DNA from: Rheum nobile
Lineage: Eukaryota > Streptophyta > Magnoliopsida > Caryophyllales > Polygonaceae
NCBI GenBank assembly: GCA_027886185.1
Contig: WOAB01000583.1
Span: forward strand, 7,006,001-7,070,000
DNA length: 64,000 nucleotides
Reading direction: 5' to 3'
Within the stretch, counting starts at the first letter, position 1, and every line of letters starts with the position of its first letter. The translations under genes and the position numbers were made by a program. Below, one piece after another: positions 55,682 to 64,000 of the stretch. Under the pieces are notes generated by a model, which worked only from the letters and a program-made list of their open reading frames with translations, was not told the origin of the DNA and ran no database searches.

Positions 55682-55880
55682 CATCGTCTCCATTTCCTCC
55701 TGTAAACGAAAGATTTCTCCTGAAGAACCCTAAATCAACCCAGATTGTAGGTCCATCGTCTCCATTTTCAGTTTTCAAAACTTCATCGTCTCCATTTCCT
55801 CCTGTAAACCAAAAGTTTCTCCTGAAGAACCCTAAATCAACCCAGATTGCAGGTCCATCGTCTCCATTTTCAGTTTTCAA
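55682..55880. repeat. Tandem duplication, about 102-bp period
   Basis: CATCGTCTCCATTTCCTCCT and the following GTAAAC...GAAGAACCCTAAATCAACCC occur at about 55682 and 55784. A short related tandem (TTTCACTGTTGTTCATTGGG) follows at about 56085-56135. Confidence 0.85.
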
Positions 55881-57348
55881 AACTTCATAGTCGCCAATGC
55901 CATTAGCGCGAGTTGCGCTTTCGATTCTGCCTCCGATGACGACGCCAATTTGCAGGTCCACCAACGACGCCATTCAACGCCGTTGGCTCGCGCTTCCGAT
56001 TCCTCTTCCTCTTCTGTCTATCTCGTTCGAGCCTTCGAGGTATGTCGTTCGTTTTGCAGTCATTCAACGTCGTTTTAGGGTTGCTTCACTGTTGTTCATT
56101 GGGTTTTAGGGTTGTTTCACTGTTGTTCATTGGGTTGAATTTTATCGATTAATATACTTGTCATGAATTCTATCCCCCAAATTTTGTCTCTTTTCACCTG
56201 AATTTAAACATAGCAAACGAATTGATTTTGTTGAAAAAATGGGTTAAAAACGATCCTTGTGATAGAAATGGGAATGGTAACTTAAATTGATTTATATAAA
56301 CATGTGAATCTATTTTATAAACCTGTGTAAACCCTGTATGTAGACTGACTGTACTATTTCTTAAGTTGTATTGTCGCAATAAACAATGAGTATGTCAGAT
56401 AAGTTTTGATTTTTGTCACAATTGCACGAATTGCACAAATTACCATTTGTTGAATACTTCATGTCAGTGTTGTTCATATTTTTGTCACATGGTATAGTTA
56501 TATTGTTTAAATAATCAATTACAATGTCAGTTTGTGAAACATTGTTGTGTGTTAAAAGTTAATGTTTTTATTTGTCTTAATTTATCTCTTCCTCTCGCAA
56601 CTTCCTTCTCTTCTCCTCTGATCTCTACATCTCAGTATGTTTGTTTAAAATTTTAACCATTTGTTATGAAAATGAGAACCATTTTGTGCATAGAAAAAAC
56701 TTAAATGTTGATATTCTTTGTTGTTTGTCTATGTCCACCAGGCCAACTCAAATGTTGATATTCATGTTAGTGTTGTTCATAGTTTTGTCACACGGTATAA
56801 TTCTATTATCAGAATTATCCTTTTCTTTTGGTTGTTTTGGGATTATGGAAGGAATTTTTTAATAATATTTGTTTTTGTATACCTTTTTGTTTTATTATTA
56901 TTATGAAATTATAAAAAAGGTAAATTAAATTCTTTTTGAATAAAAAGGTAAGACTAAGTAGCAAAATCCCCCAAAATCGTTCCCTCCCCCCCCCCCCCCC
57001 CCAAATTCCCTCCAAAAGGTTCCCCATTATCGCGACTCTGCAACTTCCATCTTTCTCATCTCTCCATTGCTGCAACTTCTATTTTCTTCAACCCAACCCA
57101 ACATTCGCCGCCCTCAACTTTTTCTGACCCCCCTCTCTGAACTGAACCTCCATTGTTACAACCTCTGAACCTTGTAAAAAAACCCTAGAAAATGGCAGTG
57201 CTTAGGTGCGGTAAAGAATCGAGCCCAATGAAGAGCGGAGAGAAAAAGAAAGAGAAAAGAAGACGACAGCTAGGGTTGAAAGAAGAAGAAGCAAAGAGAC
57301 GAAGTGCAGGTGAAAGGGAAATAATCATCTAACAGTCCCATAGCCAAA
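55881..57348 (+). other. Probable 5' leader region of the DUF1985 gene
   Basis: It contains TC-rich leader-like text (56580-56630, 57020-57180), a C17 homopolymer at about 56986-57002, and a short open frame from ATG 57192 (MAVLRCGKESS) that stops before the conserved domain. No domain is recognisable. Confidence 0.4.
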
Positions 57349-58976
57349 AAATTCGGGAAGGGCAGGTTGAGGAGCCCAAAAGCGAAAACAGTAAAGGCGA
57401 AAAAACCCATAATCTTCAAATGGGATGTAAGTTTTCTACATTTTGTCCTGTCAGGCTTCACAAATGATTTGATTTGTATATTTTGTGTTTGTTTAGGGTA
57501 TTTTTCATTTGGTTTGCAGATTAAGTACAATTATTACAGAGGGGAACCATTCTACGGAAGAATTAACATTCAATGTAGGGTGCACTTTGTTCGTGAGATT
57601 GAAAACAAGTTGACACATGCGGATTGGCAATGGGTTTTAGATGGCCCGTTTGGAAAAGTAATGAAAATGTTGTAGCATGTATCATTTTCTTCACAGACAT
57701 TGCATGCAGTTCTATTCAAGCAACTTGAAACAAAAAAGAAGTGGGAGTCTTGGTATAAGGTGGCAGGAAAAGAGTTGAGGTTTTCGATCAAGGAGTTCGG
57801 TCTCATCACTGCACTGAATTGTGGGGAAATTCCATTTGTGGATACTAAAGGTGACGGGCTAGTAATGGAGCAATTTTTTGGTAGTCTAGGTGGTCCAAAG
57901 ACGATAGTACAAGATGTTTACAACAGATTCAAAGAACATCGTGAGTTGGACAATTACAAACTGAAGTTGGCACTGTTATTGATAGTTGAGGGTCTGTTAC
58001 TGGGAGGGGATGAGAAGAGGCTGGTGAAGCCGCTGCATGTTAAGCTATTGGAGAATATGGATAAGTTTTGGGATTATCCATGGGGAAGGGTTGCCTATGA
58101 AGAGCTTCACAAGTCATTGACCACATCACTGGCGAAAAGGATGCAAACACTAGAGAAGGCAAAGCTACTCTCCAACCTACCAAGAATTCCATATTCCATT
58201 CACGGCATGCCATTTGTGTTTCAGGTATTTATATTATTCATTTTTAATGGTTCAAATATGAATTACTGAGTTCTGTGGTGTTTGGATGGAGTGGTACTCA
58301 TAGTGAAACAACAGTTTGTTGTTTTTTTTTTGCCGGGGCCGGGTGTCGGGCCACCGTAGTGAACCCACTAATCCTGGGCCATGGCCGCTAGTCCTTCACG
58401 CCATGATCCTTGGTTAAATCGCGAGAGTTTCATCCTCAAAGTGATGCTGGCTCGTTTCGAACACGGGGGGATTTGCACCCCAGGATCTACTCCCCCCAGC
58501 ATCACCGATGGACTACGCTCCCGGGGACCCAACAGTTTGTTGTTATTTGCATCATAGTTGTATACTTTATGCTATAGTGTGACCAGATGTTTGAATACAG
58601 GGTGAGAGGGTCATTGTGAATATGCAGGTTGTCTGTTTTGTTTGATGGGTACATTTACAGAATATCATGATGTCTACAGGATGTTATTTGTTGTTTGATT
58701 TAAACAACATACTAGTTTTCCATCATAGTTGTATGTGTATTTCAGTCAGATTTTGGGTTACATGGTGACCTGATTTAAAATATAGGGTGACAAAATATAA
58801 TGATTTAATGTATCATAGTTTTATGTGCATTCCATTTTCTGTCTGGTTTGATAATTTACTAATACTCAAACCACTTGTTATTATAGATATGGGTATGGGA
58901 AGCTGTGCCAACAGTTGGTCTCCCATTTGCATCAAGGTTGAGAGAATCTGCAATGCCCCGAGGTATTCGTTGGTGT
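57349..58976 (+). pseudogene. DUF1985-domain gene fragment (ULP1-transposon associated)
   Basis: The first coding segment ends KKPIIFKWD at the donor GAT/gtaagt (57426). Exon 57520-58224 reads IKYNYYRGEPFYGRINIQ, then a TAG at 57673 (MKML-stop-HVSF), then FSIKEFGLITALNCG and LLIVEGLLLGGDEKRLV. A third exon from 58887 reads IWVWEAVPTVGLPFASRLRE and soon stops. FxIxEFxLITxLNCG is the DUF1985 signature, a domain usually found N-terminal to ULP1-like proteases in plant transposons. The protease part is missing: copia sequence begins about 180 bp later. Confidence 0.75.
58324..58530 (-). mobile_element. tRNA-derived SINE
   Basis: The 207 bp insertion lies in the DUF1985 intron, flanked by a perfect 14 bp duplication AACAGTTTGTTGTT (58310-58323 and 58531-58544). 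On the minus strand it has an A-box-like AGCGTAGTCCATCGGTGATG, a B-box-like GTGTTCGAAACGAG and an A-rich 3' tail of about 10 A. Confidence 0.9.
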
Positions 58977-59153
58977 TGAATTCCTTAGGTTTTGATAGTG
59001 ACAAACATTCAACTAATCTGGGTACTAAGTGTTTCAGGAACAAAGACAATTGTCTTAGGGAGCCATTGCTGCGAAGGATCGAAGAGGGAACAAAGCTCTG
59101 TTCATGTGCTTTGTTACCTCTGAAGGACCAACAACGTCAAACACGATCGAAGT

Positions 59154-59891
59154 TGTGAATGGAAAGAAGAATCCAGCGTGCCATTTATGGAAACAAATCA
59201 AACGCAGAATCATGCACGCGGTCAAGGATGAATGACTTCGACTCCAAGGATCAAGCCGATTCGAGAAGATATGGAGAGAGAAGCCTGATTGTGTTATCTT
59301 AGGAAAACCTTCCTAATATAAGATAATTGGAGAGAGAGTACTCTATCTTATCCAAATATATTAATTTACGGAATCCTTCCTTCAAATTAATATAGACGGC
59401 TGGGATATTATTCCCTCTACAAAATCATATCTTCCTGTTGCCTTATTTGGATAAATCTTATCTTGTTACATTTAGGGTTAGCCGAGTTGTATTTAATAGA
59501 GATATGGATTCATTTCTATGTGACGACGACGACGGAAAATAGAGAGAACGAAAAGAAGAAAGAAAATAAGTGAGGTGTGTGTAAGTCTTTGAGGGTTGAG
59601 TTTGATTCATCGTTGTAGAAGAGGTTTCGAGTCTAGCTGGTTGTTTAGATGTCGAAGTCCAGTATACAAGTGTAATCAAGCAAGAAATCAATAAGACAAG
59701 TACACGCTTCAAAATCCTCTCAAGCGAAAGCTTGAAGGTAGTGGTTTTTCCTTGAGAAGCTAGTTTTGCTAATCAGGGTTTCCACTATATATCGTGAGTT
59801 CGTTCGTTATCTTTCCTGCTATATTTATCCGCTGCAACTTCTGTGGGAACAAAGCTTTTGTTCCCTCAGACGTAACTCTAACGATCTAACA
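59154..59891 (+). repeat. 5' LTR of the copia element
   Basis: The right end is fixed by CTAACA followed by the PBS. The left end is approximate: TGTGAATGG at 59154 or TGAATGG at 59156 are candidates, right after DUF1985-flanking sequence. A TATTTAATA at about 59491 could be the TATA box. Confidence 0.65.
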
Positions 59892-59893
59892 AT

Positions 59894-59905
59894 TGGTATC
59901 AGAGC
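59894..59905 (+). other. Primer-binding site of the copia element
   Basis: TGGTATCAGAGC begins three bases after the LTR. It is complementary to initiator tRNA-Met. Confidence 0.9.
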
Positions 59906-59951
59906 CTGGTGCTCTAGATTGTTTGTTTTAGTTACAGATTCTGCAGGAAAG

Positions 59952-62880
59952 ATGTCGTCAGGAAATGCCTTGGATAGAGACTCTCAAGAAGGTGATGTAG
60001 ATGTGGCTCTCATCACTCAAGCCATGAAGAAGATATGGTCTCAAAGCAAAGGCACTAAAGGTTCGGTCATGGTTCACAATGACATGAAGAAGGTTGTCTG
60101 CTCTCACTTCTATGACAACGGACACTTCGCAAAAAGGTGCCTCAACAAAGCGGCAGGTTCTTCTCAGATCTTCAACGAGGAACAAACGAGGATTGCGAAG
60201 TGGGGTGATTGCAGCTCAGATGATGAAGCATCTCCTCTCTCAAAGGATATCTGCTTGATGAGCTCAAAAGGTCACAACGTATTAGAAGGTGGTTCTCATA
60301 AATCCGAGGAGGAAGCAAGGAAAGGCTCTTGGCACCTTGATAGTGCATGTTCAAGTCACATGACAGGGAACAGTGAATGGTTCACTTCTCTTCAGTCAGC
60401 CTCAAGGGCATCGATAACTTTTGGAAACAAGAGTAAGGGTGAGGTTTGTGGTATCGGTATGGTAAGACTCTCTAAACACATCACTGTGAATAATGTGAAT
60501 CTAGTGAATAATCTCAAGTTTGATCTATTTAGTGTGGCTCAACTATGTCAAAACAGAAAAAATAGGGTAGTCTTTACCACTGATGATTGTCATGTTGAGT
60601 GTCTAAGTACAGGGAAAATCTTACTCAAAGGGATCTGCGACAACAATGTCTATAAGGTCGACCCTGCTTTCATCCCTGACAAGGACCTATGTCTGTCGTC
60701 TATTGCTGAGACGACAGACTTGTGGCACAAACGCTTTGGACATGCTAGCCTTTAACTCCTATCCAAAATTCATAGACAAGAGTTGGTGAATGGCCTTCCC
60801 AAGGTTGAAGCAATGAGAAGTGACGTGTGTGACGCATGCATTAAAGGAAAACAAGTGAGGTCTTCCTTCAAGTCAAAAAGGGATGTAAGTACAACACGTC
60901 CTCTGGAATTAGTCCACATGGATCTTTGGGGGCCTATGCACACGAAGAGCCGTGGGGGAAATGCATATGTCTTTGTTATTGTTGATGACTATTCCAGGTA
61001 CACATGGACTCTATTTATCTCCACAAAGGATGAAGTGTTCGCGGAGTTTGAGTCCTGGCTTAAGGCAGCCGAAAGGAGCACTGTACATTCCTTGGGGTCT
61101 GTTCGCACTGATCATGGAACTGAATTCGAGAACTCTCAGTTCCTATTCCTCTGTAGGAACAGAGGTATCAACCACAACTTCTCTGCTCCCAGGACCCCAC
61201 AGCAAAACGGTGTTGTTGAAAGAAAGAACAGAACTCTGGAAGACATGACGCGTACTCTTCTCATCTCAAGTGGTCTTCCAAGGAGTTTCTGGGCCGAAGC
61301 CTGGAATGTTGCGTGCTACGTTCTGAACAGAGCAACCATCCGTCCTCTTCTGAACAAAACTGCCTATGAGCTTCTGAAGGGAAGGAAACCTAATGTGTCT
61401 CATTTGCGCACATTTGGTTGCAAGTGCTTCGTCCACAACAACGGGAAAGATTCTCTTGGGAAGTTTGATCCCAGAAGTGATGAAGGAACTTTTGTAGGAT
61501 ATTCACAGCAAAGCAAGGCCTACAAAGTTTTCAACAAGAGAACCAGAAAGGTAGAGGAAAGCGTTCATGTTATATTTGATGAAACTGTTATGGCTGGTAA
61601 CAATGTGCAGGAACTATCAGGCAACATCGAGCTTTCCAAAGATGATTTCTTTCAGCTTGTAGATAGCAATGTCAGCGGTGGGACCTCTGAAGATCAAGAA
61701 ACTCAAAATGATCCCTTTACACCAAGAACTCCCAATTCCGCCAACTCAGGGGGCAATGAAGAAAATGCTTACCCCCTGATGTATCTCAGGCACCTCAGGG
61801 GGAACAAAGCCCAAGTCACGGCACAGCGGAGCCCTCTGAGGACTGCCCTTCTGCTGAAGGAACGAGGGATGTCAATCCTAATGCTAATGGCACAGGAGGT
61901 GAAGGCTCAAGTGCTGGGAACGCTGATTCAGAGGAATTCGACATCAACAATCTCCAAGTTCCCAACTACCAGAAAAAGTGGGCTCATCCAGTCAAGCTAA
62001 TCGTCACTGACTATAGAAAGGGAGCACCTCAGAGCACTCGTTCCTCCCTACAAAATTTATGTGCTTTCAATGCTTTTCTCTCTTTGCAAGAACCCAAAAC
62101 TGTAGGAGAAGCATTGAAGGATCCTGACTGGATAAACGCCATGCAAGAGGAACTTCACCAGTTTGAAAGAAACAAGGTTTGGCGGTTAGTTCCTCGTCCA
62201 AGGAACAGAACAGTGATTGGAACCAAGTGGGTGTTCAGAAACAAGTTGAATGATCAAGGTCAGGTCACAAGGAACAAAGCTAGGCTGGTGGTGAAAGGTT
62301 ACAACCAGCAGGAAGGCATCGACTATGATGAGACCTTTGCTCCTGTTGCCAGGTTAGAAGCAATAAGACTCCTAATTGCGTATTCTTCTTTCCATGGGTT
62401 CAAGCTGCAACAGATGGATGTCAAGACTGCCTTCTTGAATGGAGTTCTTAAGGAGGAAGTCTACGTGGAGCAAACACCCGGCTTTGAGGACACCACTCAA
62501 CCTGACCATGTCTACATTTTAGACAAAGCTCTGTATGGTCTCAAGCAAGCCCCGAGGGCCTGGTATGAAAGGCTCTCACAGTTCCTTCTGACACACGGAT
62601 ACATTCGAGGAAAGGTCGATAAGACTCTGTTCCTTCTAAAGGAAGGGAAGCATATTCTGGTGGTCCAAGTCTATGTGGATGATATCATCTTTGGGTCCAC
62701 TGATGATAAACTGGTTCATAAATTATCTAAGCTGATGGCCAGTGAATTCGAGATGAGCATGGTTGGAGAACTCAAGTTCTTCCTAGGTCTGCAAGTCTCT
62801 CAGGGAGATGAGGGAACCAAAGTGCATCAACAGAAGTATCTCAGGGAGTGCGTCAAAAAGTTTGGTATGAACATCTCAAA
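59952..62880 (+). pseudogene. Copia gag-pol polyprotein, deleted and truncated
   Basis: It starts MSSGNALDRDSQEG at 59952 but reaches the gag zinc knuckle after only about 50 residues, so most of gag is deleted. The knuckle is damaged (CSHFYDNGHFAKRC, with F for the second Cys). Protease: WHLDSACSSHMTGN. A TAA at about 60753 interrupts the pre-integrase domain (LWHKRFGHASL). Integrase: LVHMDLWGPM, FVIVDDYSRYTW and PQQNGVVERKNRT. A frameshift at about 61770 precedes RT (KTAFLNGVLKEEVYVEQ, VYVDDIIFGST). It ends at KKFGMNIS, before RNase H. Confidence 0.9.
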
Positions 62881-62919
62881 GCAATCCAATGGGAAAAGAC
62901 GAACATGAGCAAGGAATTG

Positions 62920-64000
62920 ATCCATCTCTCCAACGTTCGTCTCTAGAGAAGGGGGGTGACTGTTCATTTCTGCTGTCGGAGTGGCGAGTTGAGAGTACGT
63001 ATTCGACTTTTCTTTGCCCATTTTTATGTGTTTTAACCCTTTGCTTAACTCTTCTTTTTTGTAGTCCCTGAGGCTGAAGAGTTGGAAGCGGACGCTCAGT
63101 CAGAAGATCTGACAAAAAATATTCTTAGCGTCGCCGCGTCGGGGCGGAAATTCACAAACGTCAACCTGTTGTCGGTCTCCCCCACTACTCAGGACGTTAT
63201 GTCGACTGTTTCGTCGTCTCGGGTCAAGTGTGAGTTTTTGTTTGACTCATGTATTTTTAATCGTCTGCTTGCGACTTATGTCTTGTCTGTCGTGTCAGCT
63301 TCTCCGGCTAGTCGGTCGAGTGCCCGTTGGAAGGGAGTTTCTGGGAAAGGTCTGATAGAGCAAAGGCTGGCGGCGGCAGGGCCTCGTCGAGTAAATCAAC
63401 GTCGGCGGAGTCGTCGCTCCCAGCCAAAGTTGGCTGGAAAAGGAAGACAGGTGCTTCTTCTAGCGATGTGAAGGTGGTGGATACTTCAAAGAAGAAGGCG
63501 AAGGTTGCTCGTGGAGTCGAGAAGATCGACACGGTCGGTCGATCGATTGCTGATCTCTTTCATGCTCAGGACCCGACTCTGAAGTCTGAAGTTGATAGCA
63601 TCTCTCCCTTGGATTGTATTGGCGAAGCGGGGTGCTCTGCGTGGAAGGTAAGTTGTCTTGTCGGATTTCAAGTTTGTATGTTTTCTTTCCACCCGTTCTG
63701 GTTGGTCTCTGATTGCTTCGATCTCGCCTTTTTCCAGACTTTCCAGTTTCTCTTGGGCGCGTATTCTGGAGTCAAAGAAATGGTCGCTAAGGCCGAGGAC
63801 AAGGCTGCTAGGTCAAAGTCCGACCTGGCGTCTTTGAAGACCTAGGTGGAAGGAGCCGAGAGTCGTTTTAGGGACGCTGAGTGCCGCTTCGCTAGGGAGC
63901 TGAAGAGCTGCCAAGATGACTTGGATGTTTGTCGGAGGGAGCTCAGTGAGAGCCAGTCAAGTGTTGAAGAGAAGGTGAGGCAGGCTAGGATTGAGGTTGG
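62920..64000 (+). pseudogene. Coiled-coil protein of plant gypsy-type transposon family, partial
   Basis: This looks like a multi-exon gene that runs off the window. An exon from about 63065 after TTGTAG reads PEAEELEADAQSEDLTKNIL. Another (about 63300-63648) has SSSKSTSAESSLPAKVGWKR, IADLFHAQD and ends AWK/gtaagt. A last one from 63738 reads LLGAYSGVKEMVAKAEDKAA, then a TAG at 63843, then a heptad-rich VEGAESRFRDAECRFARELK. Ser/Lys-rich middles with long C-terminal coiled coils resemble the putative gypsy-type transposon proteins (PF04195-like) common in plants. The TAG is CAG-derived. Family assignment is tentative. Confidence 0.45.

Larger units (their letters stand above)
59154..62880 (+). 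mobile_element. Ty1/copia retrotransposon, 3'-truncated
   Basis: A 5' LTR, PBS and gag-pol lie on the plus strand. It ends abruptly after the RT motif region at about 62880, where unrelated sequence begins. There is no 3' LTR or purine tract in the window, and the left target duplication cannot be checked. Protein text (ASEFEMSMVGELKFFLGLQV) is of the Tork/SIRE kind. Confidence 0.85.

Noticed and set aside
56986..57002. C17 homopolymer as a structural signal
   Set aside because: It is a simple homopolymer run, likely slippage-prone, and could have an assembly length error.
58324..58530. A tRNA gene, because of A-box and B-box-like words
   Set aside because: No cloverleaf acceptor stem was found. 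The A-rich tail and 14 bp target duplication show a SINE.

Overview
This window is plant nuclear DNA, most likely from a dicot. It has GT-AG introns, L1-type LINE open reading frames, tRNA-iMet and tRNA-Asp type primer-binding sites, a chromovirus with a C-terminal chromodomain, CACTA and Mutator-like DNA transposons, and plant-only domains (FAR1, plant mobile domain, DUF1985). I see no intact conserved single-copy host gene. Nearly everything is transposable element, transposon-derived gene or captured gene fragment, much of it nested. All identifications come from reading the sequence; no database search was run.

Layout. 1-11748: an L1 LINE (+) split by a truncated tandem array of a gag-protease-only Athila/Tat-like LTR element (2507-10787, - strand). 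11749-13325: an AT-rich minisatellite abutting the LINE poly(A). 13330-15857: two small unrecognised plus-strand genes. 17030-17960: WD40 and RNase H fragments. 18072-25999: a FAR1-related gene (-) whose SWIM-finger exon is split by a 5.5 kb CACTA transposon (18665-24203, TSD TAT). That transposon carries exon-intron fragments of at least five host genes: a chloroplast RRM protein, a UBX protein, a Nudix hydrolase, an MCM helicase and phosphoglycerate kinase. 27833-28575: a MITE-like element. 28683-43018: a candidate Helitron holding a complete Tekay-type Ty3/gypsy chromovirus (29571-40496, TSD TTTTT, -). 43089-45320: an AT-rich tandem duplication containing a solo LTR.

47170-54533 holds two convergent genes: a plant-mobile-domain gene (+) and a five-exon Mutator-like transposase fused to an OTU-type cysteine protease domain (-). 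The transposase gene reconstructs in frame with only two nonsense codons. Between and beside them lie a 124 bp hairpin, a tandem array of about 177 bp units and clusters of short perfect palindromes. 57349-58976 is a broken DUF1985 gene with a SINE in its intron, followed by a truncated Ty1/copia element (59154-62880). The window ends in a coiled-coil transposon-associated gene.

The most unusual signal is a recurrent promoter layout. A Tekay LTR, an unrelated solo LTR and the Mutator-like transposase gene each carry arrays of GC-rich palindromes with 2-3 bp centres, repeated at 20-27 bp pitch, upstream of a TATA box. The Tekay version, a 14 bp ACGGCG-n2-CGCCGT word at 20-22 bp pitch, also appears inside the coding region of the unrelated gag-protease element, where it encodes a heptad repeat. 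I know of no name for this architecture. Arrays of dimer-binding sites, structured RNA or silencing targets are all possible.
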